The notes below the pieces were generated by a model, which was not told where the DNA came from, made no database searches, and worked only from the letters and a program-made list of their open reading frames with translations. From positions 2,312,501-2,376,500 of the forward strand of contig NZ_CP088285.1 in NCBI RefSeq assembly GCF_011516645.4: a stretch of 64,000 nucleotides of DNA, written 5' to 3'. The translations under genes were made by a program, and so were the position numbers. This DNA is from Bradyrhizobium septentrionale (GTDB lineage Bacteria; Pseudomonadota; Alphaproteobacteria; Rhizobiales; Xanthobacteraceae). This document shows positions 1 through 8,533 of this stretch, piece after piece; positions within the stretch are counted from its first letter, which is position 1, and each line of letters opens with the position of its first letter.

Positions 1-106
1 TCTGCTTGGCCGTGGTTGCGGCGGCGGGCGCCATCTTGCTGGCCATCTGGGCCATGAAGGTGCCCAGCCCGATCAGGATGGCCGCGAAAATCATCAGGTT
101 ACGCAT
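1..106 (-). CDS. N-terminus of a small anchored protein (partial), possibly a TIGR02281-type aspartyl protease
   Basis: The reverse strand opens with ATG at 106 and runs off the window edge, giving about 35 residues. The first 20 or so form a hydrophobic segment (MRNLMIFAAILIGLGTFMAQ), followed by an Ala-rich stretch. This looks like an uncleaved N-terminal anchor. Retropepsin-like aspartyl proteases of Bradyrhizobium often begin in a similar way, but the catalytic part lies outside the window, so that assignment is only a guess. The gene lies downstream of, and on the same strand as, the broken permease gene, with a hairpin between them. Confidence 0.45.
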   Translation of the reverse strand, partial: MRNLMIFAAILIGLGTFMAQMASKMAPAAATTAKQ

Positions 107-230
107 GACACCATACTCGGAAAACCGAACACGCAATTTCACCACGCCGCACGCCCCGCCGCGAGCAAGCGCGGCAGCGCGAGGCTGCCATTTTGGCGAA
201 AAGGATGAGCGAAGAGTTAATGCCAGCCCG

Positions 231-264
231 TGAGAGGCGGCCAAACGCCATCGGCCGCCTCTCA
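231..264 (-). terminator. Perfect 12-bp stem-loop after the permease gene
   Basis: Arms tgagaggcggcc (231-242) and ggccgcctctca (253-264) pair perfectly around a 10-nt loop, about 30 bp beyond the permease stop codon. No T-run follows on the reverse strand, so this could be a terminator or simply a 3'-end stabilising hairpin. Confidence 0.6.
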
Positions 265-1338
265 CGGAAGGATTTTGCCGGCTTTCAGGCCGACTTTCAG
301 GCCGTCTTGGCAACCGGGCTCGGCATCGCAACGCGCAGCGCGTAATAGACCGCGCCCGCGATTCCGACCCCGAAGAACCAGCCATAGACCGCCCACCACG
401 CCGGCAGGATCGAGGTGAAGTTCGGCAGCACCGACGAGAACAGGGCGCCGATGGCGGCTGCGATCAGCGCGCTGACGTTCCAGCCGTTCTGAAAGCGATA
501 TTCGCCGTTCTCCTGATACAGCGCCGGCACGTTCACGCGACCTTTGGCGATCAGATAATAGTCAACCATCATGATGCCGAAGATCGGTCCCATCGTCGCG
601 CCGATCAGTCCGACGAACGAGGCGGCGTTGCCCTCCCAGGGCGCGAACGGATACAGCGCCAGCGCGATCAGCGCCGCGATGTAGCCGCCCTTCTTGAAGT
701 CGATATGCCGCGGGAACACGTTGGAGAAATCGAACGCCGGCGAGACGAAATTGGCGACGACGTTGATGCCGAGCGTGGCCACCGCAAAGGTGACCGCCGC
801 GAGCAGCGCCAGGAACCAGCTGTCGAACTTCGCCGAGATCTGGTCAGGATGCAGCAGCACCTCGTGATAGACGTTGAACGCCGCGATCGTGGTGACGCCG
901 GCGACCAGCGAGAACAGGATCAGATTGACCGGCAGCCCCCAGATATTGCCCTTGCGCAGCGCATGCACGTCCGGCGCATAGCGCGAGAAGTCGCAGAAGT
1001 TGAGATAGAGCGCGGCGAAATAGGTGATCCAGGTCGCGGCGACGGCGCACAGCGCCGGGAACGAGCCGGGCACGCCAGGCACGCCGGCTTCCTTGGTTTT
1101 CTCCAGCAGCACATCCTGCGGGATCGGGGCCGTCAGCGAGATGCCGCCGGCCGCGATGCAGAGATAGACCGCGAGGATCAGCATCATCAGCCACACCGCC
1201 GGCCCTGCCCAGTCCTGGAAGCGGCGCACCGTTTCCATGCCGCGCTGGATGATCAGGAGCTGCAGCGCCCAGATCACGACGAAGCAGATCACCTCGAGCG
1301 TGGAATGGCCGAGCATGTGGCTGGACTGGTGGTGTTCA

Positions 1339-2657
1339 ACCGGCATGATTCCCGACATTTTGGACCGGCATGATCCCCGACAGTTTGGGTTAAGCGGTCT
1401 GTTCGCCCGGTTCGCGCAGCCCCTCACGAGGCGGAGCGAACCGGGTGAACAGGCCGCGGCGGTCGATGAGACCGACGTCGAGGTCGCAGAAGCGGACGAC
1501 GTGGTCACCGGTATCGAGTTCGGCGATGCCGACAAGTTCGTTCACCAGCGCCTGACCGATAAAGACGAACTTGCCTTTCCATTTAATCTCCCCATTGCCG
1601 CGAACACGGCGGGCCTGGTGATCGGCGTCATACCAGGGGTCTTGCTCGCGATCCGGCATGGTGCGTTGAGATGCTCGATAGGCGTCCTCCGGCGGCCGTT
1701 GGCCCAGCGCTTCGTGAGGACGTTCCTTATTGTAATGCTCTCGGAAGGCGTCAAAGCGGGCCTGTTGCTCGGACGCATTATCTGCCGGTGGGCTCGATGT
1801 TTGCGCCTTCAAGGTGCGATGCATGCGCTCATGGCGACCGTTCTCCTGCGGCGAGGCCGGACGGATGAAGTGCGGCGTAATGCCGAGCTTCAGCCACCAG
1901 ACCGACAATGTGGTGAGACCGCCGGCGCCGCGCGAGCCGAACGGCGAACCATTGTCGCAGCGGATTGCCCGCGGCAGGCCATGCTCGCGGAAAGCCCTCT
2001 CGAAGCGGGGGCGGACGCCCTCGGTCGTCGGTGCGACGATCTGCAGTTCGATCAGGAAGCGACTGTGGCTGTCAGCCACCGTCAACGGATCAATCCGGCA
2101 CTGGTCGCGGGTGCGGAACCAACCCTTGAAGTCCACGCTCCACTCGTCGTTCGGCTCCTGCACCGGCGTGCAGGGACGCCGCTGGTCGAGCGGACGGCGG
2201 CGGCGCTTCACCGGCGAGATCAGCCCCGCGCGCTTGAGAATGCTCCCAATCGTCGACGCCGCCGGCCAATCGATCTCCGGCGCCTGGCGGTCAAGCAGGG
2301 CGAGCAGCTTGCGCGGTCCCAGATAGGGAAAGCGCTGCCGAGCCGCGATCACCTTCTCTGCAATCGCCGCATCGGTCGTTTGTCGGCATTGCTGCGGCGC
2401 GTGCGAACGGTCCCTGAACCACTCCGGATCGCCGCTCTGCTTCCGCTGGCGCCATGCGTAAAACGTGTCGCGGCAGATACCGTGACGGCGGCACAACTCC
2501 GACACGCTCCAGTTCCCGCTCTCGTACTCCATAAGCATCCGGATACGCTCTTCCATCCGACTGGTCTCTCTGAACGGCATCGTCGGGCCCTCCCGCCGAT
2601 GCTTCTAGAAACCTGTCGGCAATCATGCCGGTCTAAACTGTCGGGTATCTATCCGGT
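1339..2657 (-). mobile_element. IS481-type insertion sequence, about 1.32 kb
   Basis: The element carries one transposase gene and has imperfect inverted ends. Each end holds two tandem 25-bp units. On the left, units begin accggcatgattcccgac at 1339 and accggcatgatccccgac at 1364. On the right, read inward on the reverse strand, they begin accggatagatacccgac at 2657 and accggcatgattgccgac at 2632. The exact outer bases and any target duplication could not be fixed, because the flanking bases (ttca on the left, ctgt on the right) do not match clearly. Confidence 0.85.
1390..2580 (-). CDS. IS481-family transposase
   Basis: This 396-residue protein begins MPFRETSRMEER, a start common in rhizobial IS481 transposases. 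An N-terminal helix-turn-helix (SVSELCRRHGICRDTFYAW, about residues 27-45) is followed by an integrase core. The catalytic triad is visible: Asp in WSVDFKGWF, Asp in IRCDNGSPF, and Glu in SPQENGRHERMHR. It is apparently intact, with no frameshift, so the element may still be mobile. The large forward-strand open frame at 1237-3432 is its antisense shadow. Confidence 0.92.
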   Translation of the reverse strand: MPFRETSRMEERIRMLMEYESGNWSVSELCRRHGICRDTFYAWRQRKQSGDPEWFRDRSHAPQQCRQTTDAAIAEKVIAARQRFPYLGPRKLLALLDRQAPEIDWPAASTIGSILKRAGLISPVKRRRRPLDQRRPCTPVQEPNDEWSVDFKGWFRTRDQCRIDPLTVADSHSRFLIELQIVAPTTEGVRPRFERAFREHGLPRAIRCDNGSPFGSRGAGGLTTLSVWWLKLGITPHFIRPASPQENGRHERMHRTLKAQTSSPPADNASEQQARFDAFREHYNKERPHEALGQRPPEDAYRASQRTMPDREQDPWYDADHQARRVRGNGEIKWKGKFVFIGQALVNELVGIAELDTGDHVVRFCDLDVGLIDRRGLFTRFAPPREGLREPGEQTA

Positions 2658-3282
2658 CTGTACCGAAGCCGTCGATGCGCGTCAGCAGCGCGACGATCGC
2701 ACCCGAGGCCGCCGCGGTCTGCGCGCCGTACCAGAAGCAGGCGACGATGGCGCGGACCAGGGCCGGAATGTTGGCGCCCCAGATCCCGAACGAGGCGCGC
2801 GCCAGCACCGGATAGGGCACGCCGGTCCGCACGCCGGCATTGCCGATCAGGCTCATCAGCACGAAGATCACCAGCGAGCCGGCACCGATCGCGAGGATGA
2901 AGTTGACGAAACTGCCGCAGAGCAGGAACAGGCTGGCGGCGAGATAATAGCCCCACAGGCTGTGCACGTCCGACGTCCAGACGTTGAAGATGCTGAAGGC
3001 GCCCCAGTTGCGTTCCCTGGCCGGCGCCAGGTCTTCGTTGTAGAGCGACGGCGATGCGTTCTTGATCTCCATGGCGGCGTCCCCAAAAGCGAGCCCGTGA
3101 TCCCAGCGCGCAAATCTAATCACCGTTTGCGCGCGCTCGCCAGCGCAACCGATCAAGCATCATCCGGAAAAAGCGGAGATATGCCTTCGCAACAACGCGA
3201 AACGTTTGCGCGACGCGACAAGCGCAACGCGCTTGCGCAGGATGAGTTTTGGTTGAATCAGCCGGACCGCAGACTTGCTTCG

Positions 3283-3398
3283 CCTCTCCCGCTTGCGGGG
3301 GAGGCCGCCGCGCGCAGCGCGGCGGGTGGGGGCTCTCTCCAGGATGGGATTCGCGGCAATACCCCCACCCCGGCCCTCCCCCGCAAGCGGGAGAGGGA
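3283..3398. repeat. GC-rich palindromic repeat (family A), intergenic
   Basis: Starting at cctctcccgcttgcggggga and ending at ccctcccccgcaagcgggag, this element has self-complementary ends around a GC-rich core. Relatives lie at 4457-4496, 18441-18570, 25015-25142 and 45422-45446. The 386-bp interval between the permease start and the hrpB stop (3073-3458) also contains a degraded stretch at about 3158-3235, resembling the catgatccggaaaa repeats at 9828 and 19986. No gene is visible there. Confidence 0.75.
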
Positions 3399-3458
3399 GC
3401 GCAGCGTCTTCGCGGTCGCTAGTTCAACCTAACTTCATCATGCCTATGGCGCAGAGAT

Positions 3459-5993
3459 TCACGTGCCGCGCGGTTTCACGCGCCTTGTCGGCAGCGCACT
3501 GGCGGGATCTTCCGGCCAGGGGTGGCGCGGATAGCGGCCGCGCAGGTCGGAGCGGACAGCGGCGTAGCTGCCGCGCCAAAAACCCGGCAGATCGCGCGTC
3601 ACCTGCACCGGCCGCTGCGCCGGCGACAGCAGTTCCAGCACCAGCGGCACCGCGCCCTTGGCGATCGAGGGATGGATGTTGAGCCCGAACAGCTCCTGCA
3701 ACCGCACCGCAATGGTCGGGCCCTGCTCGGCCTCGTAATCGATCGCAAGCTGTGTTCCGGTCGGCGCCTCGAAATGCGTCGGCGCCTCGCGGTCGAGCCG
3801 GGCGCGCAATTCCCACGGCAGCAGCGCCATCAGCGCATCGGACAGATCGCCGGCGGACAAATCCTTCAGCGCGGTCTTGTCGTACAGCGCAGGCACCAGC
3901 CAGTCCTCGGCACGCGCGGCAAGCGCGGCATCCGACAGATCGGGCCAGCTCTCGTCCTCGGCCTTGCGCAGGAACATGATTCGGTCGCGCCATTGCTTCG
4001 AATGCTTGGACCACGGCAGCCGGTCGAGGCCCGCCGCGATCAGGCCGTCGGCGAAGATGCGTGCGGTCTCGGCCGAGGGCTGCAGCGACATCGGCGCTTC
4101 CGACAGCGTGATCGCATGCAGCGAGCGCCTGCGCCGGGCGCGCAGCGCCATCGCGCCGCGGTCGAACGTTACCTCTTCCACAGTCTCGATCTGGTCGGCG
4201 AAGCGCTGTTCGATCTCGTCCTGGGTGATCGGCGCCGCCAGCAGGATGCGGCCGCTCGCGGCTGTACCCGTCAGTTCGGCGACCGCGATATAGGGAAGCC
4301 GCGCCAGCGCTGACGTCTGCTCGACCGCGGCGCCGCGGCCATTGGCCAGCACGAAGCTGCCATTGCCGCGGTTTTTGGCGACGCGGTCCGGGAACGCGAA
4401 GGCCAGCATGACGCCGGTGGAGAGATCGCCGCGATCGGCAGACACTAGCTTTGCGGGCCCCCCTCCCCGGCCCTCCCCCACAAGGGGGGAGGGAGAAGAA
4501 AGTCTCTCAGACCTCTCCACCTGCGAGGCCCAGCGTTCGGCCATGCTGCGCGCGCTCGATGCCCGCTGCGAACGGTCGCGGCGGAACTGGTCGAGCCTGT
4601 GGTCGAGATCGACGCTGTCGCCGCCGAGCCCACGCTCGGTCAGCACCGCCGCGATCTCGGCCGCTTCCTCGCCTGCACTGAGGCGGGCGGAATCCACGAT
4701 CATGCGCGCCAGCCGCGGCGGCAGCGCCAGCGCGCGCAGGCTCTTGCCCTCCTCGGTGATGCGGCCGTCGCCGTCGAGCGCACCGAGTTCTGACAGCAGC
4801 GACTTCGCTTCCTTCAGCGCCGGACCCGGCGGGGGATCGAGGAAGGCAAGGCTGCCGGGATCGCTGACGCCCCATTGCGCGAGGTCGAGCACCAGCGAGG
4901 ACAGGTCGGCGGAGAGGATCTCGGGCGCGGTATAGGCCGGAAGCGACGCGGTCTGCGGCTCGTCCCACAGACGGTAGCAGACGCCGGGCTCGATGCGGCC
5001 GGCGCGGCCGCGCCGTTGATCCACCGCTGCGCGCGAGGCCCGCACGGTCTCGAGCCGGGTCAACGCAATGTCAGGCTCGTAGCGCGGCACCCGCGCCTGG
5101 CCGGAATCCACCACGATGCGCACGCCCTCGATGGTCAGTGAGGTCTCGGCGATCGAGGTCGCCAGCACCACCTTGCGCGTGCCTTTCGGCGCCGGAGCGA
5201 TGGCACGATCCTGCACGCTCGCATCGAGCGCGCCGAACAGCGGCACGATCTCGACCGACGCGTCATGCACGCGTTCGGCGAGGAAGGTCTGGGTGCGGCG
5301 GATCTCGGCCGCGCCCGGCAGGAAGGCGAGCACCGAGCCGGCATCGGCGCGCAGCGCGGTTGCGATCGTCTCGGCCATCTGCCGCTCCAGCGGCGCGTCC
5401 ACCTTGCGGCCGACATAACGGGTCTCGACCGGAAAGGCGCGGCCCTCGCTCTCGACAACAGGCGCATCGCCGAGCAGTCTTGCGACCCGCGCGCCGTCGA
5501 GCGTTGCCGACATCACGAGGATGCGCAGATCCTCGCGCAGGCCGGTCTGCGCGTCGCGCGCCAGCGCCAGCCCGAGATCGGCGTCGAGCGAGCGCTCGTG
5601 GAATTCGTCGAACAGCACCGCGGCGACGCCGCTGAGCTCGGGATCGTCGAGGATCTGGCGCGAGAAGATGCCTTCGGTGACGACCTCGATCCGGGTCGCG
5701 CGCGACACCTTTGAGCCGAAGCGCACGCGATAGCCGACGGTTTCGCCGGCGCGCTCACCGAGCGTCTTCGCCATCCGCTCGGCGCTGGCGCGCGCAGCGA
5801 TGCGGCGCGGCTCCAGCACGATGATCTTCTTAGCCCTGGCCCAGGGCGCATCGAGCAAGGCCAGCGGCACGCGCGTGGTCTTGCCGGCGCCCGGCGGCGC
5901 GACCAGCACTGCGGAATTATGGCCATCGAGCGTGCGGTCGAGCTCATCGAGCACGGCGTCGATCGGCAGCGGGCTATCGAAATGGCGTGGCAA
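3459..5993 (-). CDS. hrpB: ATP-dependent RNA helicase HrpB
   Basis: This 844-residue DEAH-box helicase has the usual HrpB length and layout. Walker A is PPGAGKTT (residues 33-40), motif II is DEFH (129-132), motif III is SAT (162-164), and motif VI is QRRGRAGR (326-333). A winged-helix/ratchet region and the HrpB-specific C-terminus (GSYAAVRSDLRGRYPRHPWP) follow. HrpB proteins are cytoplasmic helicases with a poorly defined role in RNA processing. Residues of about 500-513 (SPSPLVGEGRGGGP) are encoded by a copy of an intergenic palindromic repeat inserted in frame, in a region that is otherwise a variable linker. The gene stands alone, with the acyltransferase gene divergent upstream. Confidence 0.95.
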   Translation of the reverse strand: MPRHFDSPLPIDAVLDELDRTLDGHNSAVLVAPPGAGKTTRVPLALLDAPWARAKKIIVLEPRRIAARASAERMAKTLGERAGETVGYRVRFGSKVSRATRIEVVTEGIFSRQILDDPELSGVAAVLFDEFHERSLDADLGLALARDAQTGLREDLRILVMSATLDGARVARLLGDAPVVESEGRAFPVETRYVGRKVDAPLERQMAETIATALRADAGSVLAFLPGAAEIRRTQTFLAERVHDASVEIVPLFGALDASVQDRAIAPAPKGTRKVVLATSIAETSLTIEGVRIVVDSGQARVPRYEPDIALTRLETVRASRAAVDQRRGRAGRIEPGVCYRLWDEPQTASLPAYTAPEILSADLSSLVLDLAQWGVSDPGSLAFLDPPPGPALKEAKSLLSELGALDGDGRITEEGKSLRALALPPRLARMIVDSARLSAGEEAAEIAAVLTERGLGGDSVDLDHRLDQFRRDRSQRASSARSMAERWASQVERSERLSSPSPLVGEGRGGGPAKLVSADRGDLSTGVMLAFAFPDRVAKNRGNGSFVLANGRGAAVEQTSALARLPYIAVAELTGTAASGRILLAAPITQDEIEQRFADQIETVEEVTFDRGAMALRARRRRSLHAITLSEAPMSLQPSAETARIFADGLIAAGLDRLPWSKHSKQWRDRIMFLRKAEDESWPDLSDAALAARAEDWLVPALYDKTALKDLSAGDLSDALMALLPWELRARLDREAPTHFEAPTGTQLAIDYEAEQGPTIAVRLQELFGLNIHPSIAKGAVPLVLELLSPAQRPVQVTRDLPGFWRGSYAAVRSDLRGRYPRHPWPEDPASALPTRRVKPRGT
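4457..4496. repeat. Family A palindromic repeat inside the hrpB coding region
   Basis: ccctccccggccctccccca followed by caagggggga matches one arm of the intergenic family A repeats. It keeps the hrpB frame open and encodes SPSPLVGEGRGGG, a peptide typical of translated rhizobial intergenic repeats. The surrounding protein is alignable helicase, so this is an insertion rather than a gene end. Confidence 0.75.
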
Positions 5994-6206
5994 GGACTTT
6001 CATCGCGGCAGCGGCTGGGACGACCTGCGTCCCGTGGTTAACGAACGTCTCTGGTCCCTTTCGGAATACTGGGCCTCTTAGACCATTCGCCTGTTGCAGG
6101 GAACCGGGGAAAGGCCCGGGTTCGGCGGCACATCCTTTGTATTGATAAAGGAGAAAGCAACGGATCGGGCCGATGATAGGCACGATCACGCCGAAACAGG
6201 ACAGGG

Positions 6207-7274
6207 ATGACCACAAACGGCACACAAGCTGCGACAGATCGTTCCGCCGGGAACGCGGCCGCGCGCGTCGATTGGGTCGACTATGCCAAGGGCATCTGCA
6301 TCATCATGGTCGTGATGATGCACTCGGTGCTGGGGGTCGAGAAGGCCGCCGACCAGACCGGCTTCATGCATTATGTCGTGATGTTCGCAAAGCCGTTCCG
6401 GATGCCCGACTTCTTCCTGATCTCGGGGCTGTTCCTGTCGGTCGTGATCGATCGCGACTGGCGCACCTATCTCGACCGCAAGGTGATGCACTTCGCCTAT
6501 TTCTATGTGCTGTGGGTGACGATCCAGTTCGGCTTCAAGGCGCCGTCGCTGGCCGCCGAGGCGGGCTGCGCCCAGGTCGGGCTCGCGTATCTCGAATCCT
6601 TCATCGAGCCGTTCGGCACGCTGTGGTTCATCTATCTGCTGCCGATCTTCTTCGTCGTCACCAAGCTGACGCGCAGCGTCCATCCGCTGGTGATCTGGCT
6701 GATCGCAGCATTGCTGGAGTCGACGCATGTCGCGACCGGCTGGACCGTGATCGATGAGTTCTGCGCGCGCTTCGTCTATTTCTACACGGGCTATGTCCTC
6801 GCCAATTACGTGTTCGCGTTGTCGGACCGCGCGCGGGCGCGGCCCGCGCTGGCGCTGCTCGGGCTTGGGCTCTGGGCGCTCGTGAACGGCAGCCTGGTTG
6901 CGCTCGATATCAGCGAATGGCCGATCGTCTCGCTGGCGCTCGGCCTGGCCGGCGCCTGCGCGATCATCGTGACCGGCACGCTGTTGGCGCGCGCACACTG
7001 GCTCGGCTTCCTGCGCTTCTGCGGCGAGCATTCGATCGTGATCTATCTGGCTTTCTTCCTGCCGATGGCCGCGACACGCACCCTGCTGCTGAAGTCCGGT
7101 GTCATCCACGACATCGGCCTGGTTTCGCTGATCGTGACCGCGGTCGGCGTCGCCGGTTCGCTCCTGATCTGGCGGCTGGCGCTGGCGGCGCGGGCCAATT
7201 TCCTGTTCGAACGGCCCGATGCGTTCTGGATCGCCCCGAAAAAGGCAGCGCCCGCTTTGCAAGCCGCGGAATAG
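6207..7274 (+). CDS. Acyltransferase-3 family integral membrane protein
   Basis: This 355-residue protein has about ten membrane segments. The acyltransferase-3 N-terminal motif is clear: VDWVDYAKGICIIMVVMMHS near residues 21-40, with the conserved His in the first membrane helix, followed by RMPDFFLISGLF. Members transfer acyl or succinyl groups to sugars or glucans on the outer membrane-facing side (OpgC, OafA and NodX types). The substrate is unknown here. It is divergent from hrpB and stands alone. The start ATG 6207 places the motif at the usual distance from the N-terminus. Confidence 0.88.
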   Translation: MTTNGTQAATDRSAGNAAARVDWVDYAKGICIIMVVMMHSVLGVEKAADQTGFMHYVVMFAKPFRMPDFFLISGLFLSVVIDRDWRTYLDRKVMHFAYFYVLWVTIQFGFKAPSLAAEAGCAQVGLAYLESFIEPFGTLWFIYLLPIFFVVTKLTRSVHPLVIWLIAALLESTHVATGWTVIDEFCARFVYFYTGYVLANYVFALSDRARARPALALLGLGLWALVNGSLVALDISEWPIVSLALGLAGACAIIVTGTLLARAHWLGFLRFCGEHSIVIYLAFFLPMAATRTLLLKSGVIHDIGLVSLIVTAVGVAGSLLIWRLALAARANFLFERPDAFWIAPKKAAPALQAAE

Positions 7275-7466
7275 TGCCAAAAGTCACTGCCGGATTCGTT
7301 CCACCAGGAGCGATTCCGGCCGCCCCAATTTTCCGCGCATTGAAATTACTGGCTTTTTGGTCCCGAATATTTCGTCGTCGGGCGTCCGACGAAACAATTC
7401 TCCCGGTCACGAAACCATTTTCCGCTTTTCGCGCAGACATCCGGAAACGGGCGGTAACTAACAATT

Positions 7467-7502
7467 CTCCCAACGAACTGCCGCCTAACGGCGAACTGGG
7501 AG
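7467..7502 (+). promoter_or_regulatory. Hairpin that could mask the ribosome binding site of the sigma factor
   Basis: ctccca (7467-7472) pairs with tgggag (7497-7502), and gccg (7480-7483) pairs with cggc (7489-7492) inside it, around a 5-nt loop. The right arm contains GGGAG (7498-7502), a well-placed ribosome binding site 6 nt before ATG 7509. Pairing would sequester it. This is seen by eye only, and the inner part has an unpaired internal loop. Confidence 0.4.
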
Positions 7503-7508
7503 CCTGTC

Positions 7509-8120
7509 ATGCCGAACGTCATCGCCATCAACACTGCAGCCAAGAAGCATATCGACGCTGCCCGCGCGACATCGGATGAAATGCTGCTCGCGAGCATCGC
7601 CAAGAATAACCGCACCGCGATGCACACGCTCTATGCCCGTCACAATGTCCGGGTTTACCGCTTCGTGCTGCGGATGGTCCGCGACACCACGATGGCCGAG
7701 GACCTGGTCAGCCAGGTGTTCCTGGACGTCTGGCGCACCGCGGCCCAGTTCGAGGGCCGCTCGCAGGTTTCGACCTGGCTGCTGTCGATCGCCCGCTTCA
7801 AGGCGCTGACCGCACTGCGCCAGCGCAAGCATGAGGATATCGACCAGGACGACGTGCTGGAGATCGCCGATGGCGCCGACACGCCGGAAACCTCGCTCGA
7901 TCGCGCCACCACCAGCGAAATCCTGCGCGCCTGCGTCGCCAAGCTGTCGCCGGCGCACCGCGAGATCATCAACCTGGTTTACTACCATGAGAAGTCGGTC
8001 GAGGAGGCCGGGCAGATCATCGGTATCCCGCAGAGCACGGTGAAGACCCGCATGTTCTATGCCCGCAAGCAGCTCGCCGATCTCCTCAGGGGTGCCGGCG
8101 TGGACAGCGTCGCGGCATAA
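7509..8120 (+). CDS. ECF-type RNA polymerase sigma factor
   Basis: This 203-residue sigma-70-family factor has region 2 at about residues 38-105 (ARHNVRVYRFVLRMVRD, then AEDLVSQVFLDVWRTA) and region 4 near residues 135-185 (LSPAHREIINLVYYHEKSVEEAGQII and the helix-turn-helix STVKTRMFYARKQLADLL). It resembles the EcfG/SigK-like stress factors of Bradyrhizobiaceae. No anti-sigma gene lies next to it. Its start is supported by GGGAG 6 nt upstream. The next genes on the same strand encode a CcdA-like and a thioredoxin-like protein, which may be its targets, but a hairpin terminator separates them. Confidence 0.93.
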   Translation: MPNVIAINTAAKKHIDAARATSDEMLLASIAKNNRTAMHTLYARHNVRVYRFVLRMVRDTTMAEDLVSQVFLDVWRTAAQFEGRSQVSTWLLSIARFKALTALRQRKHEDIDQDDVLEIADGADTPETSLDRATTSEILRACVAKLSPAHREIINLVYYHEKSVEEAGQIIGIPQSTVKTRMFYARKQLADLLRGAGVDSVAA

Positions 8121-8533
8121 TCTAACGCAAATCCAGACACTTATCAGGAGATCGCGCGATTCAGGCAATTGTCGACGAAGCCGAAAAAGTCAGGCGACGA
8201 AACAATTGAAACAATCGACGACATCACCCGGAAAAACCCGATCTCTATACCCATATCCAACGACGCAACCGCAACCACTACCAGCTCAACGAGTTTCGAC
8301 GCTTCTCTAGTTCCAACCTCCCAAGTAGCCTCCAACGACCCGGCCGGGATGCCCCCCAGCCGGGTCGCTCTGTCTTTGGCGCGGCGTCGTGAAGCCGAAC
8401 GCGCCTCGTCTCACACTGACGTGACGTCATCCGCGACCGCTCGGCCGTAACGGGCCGACCGTCCTCGCGAAGACCATCAGGCGTACCCGGCACGGCCCTC
8501 TGGCGAGCCGGGAGTTCTGATGGACGGACGACG
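8121..8533. other. 413-bp interval without a convincing gene
   Basis: The first 200 bp are less GC-rich than their surroundings. A TTG-initiated frame (8169-8450, 93 codons, Ser/Thr-rich) runs through here, but it lacks a ribosome binding site at a usable distance (AGGAG lies at 8144-8148, about 20 nt away) and crosses a terminator hairpin. The last 100 bp hold a second small inverted repeat (cccggc ... gccggg, about 8489-8515) just before the next gene. Confidence 0.5.
8336..8367 (+). terminator. Stem-loop terminator after the sigma factor region
   Basis: Arms cgacccggc (8336-8344) and gccgggtcg (8359-8367) form a 9-bp stem with a 14-nt loop, followed by ctctgtcttt. This resembles an intrinsic terminator about 215 bp after the sigma gene stop. 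Confidence 0.6.

Larger units (their letters stand above)
297..3072 (-). pseudogene. NCS1-family nucleobase:cation symporter, disrupted by an IS element
   Basis: The permease is in two pieces on the reverse strand. The N-terminal piece runs from ATG 3072 to about 2660 (MEIKNASPSLYNEDL, then membrane segments including ACFWYGAQT, typical of NCS1 transporters). The C-terminal piece runs from about 1338 to the stop at 297 (starting EHHQSSHMLGHSTLEVICF). Between them sits an IS481-type element. Joined, the two pieces give about 480 residues, a normal length for this family of cytosine, allantoin, hydantoin or uracil permeases; the substrate is not clear. The C-terminal part stays open into the IS, so an in-frame read of over 400 codons exists, but its first 60 or so residues come from the IS. 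The intact transporter cannot be made. Confidence 0.88.

Noticed and set aside
1237..3432. 731-codon forward-strand open frame
   Set aside because: It runs antisense to the transposase and both permease halves, has no recognisable domain and a composition expected from reversed GC-rich codons.
8169..8450. 93-codon Ser/Thr-rich frame after the sigma gene
   Set aside because: TTG start without a well-placed ribosome binding site; crosses a terminator hairpin; no domain. An anti-sigma factor would have a different composition.
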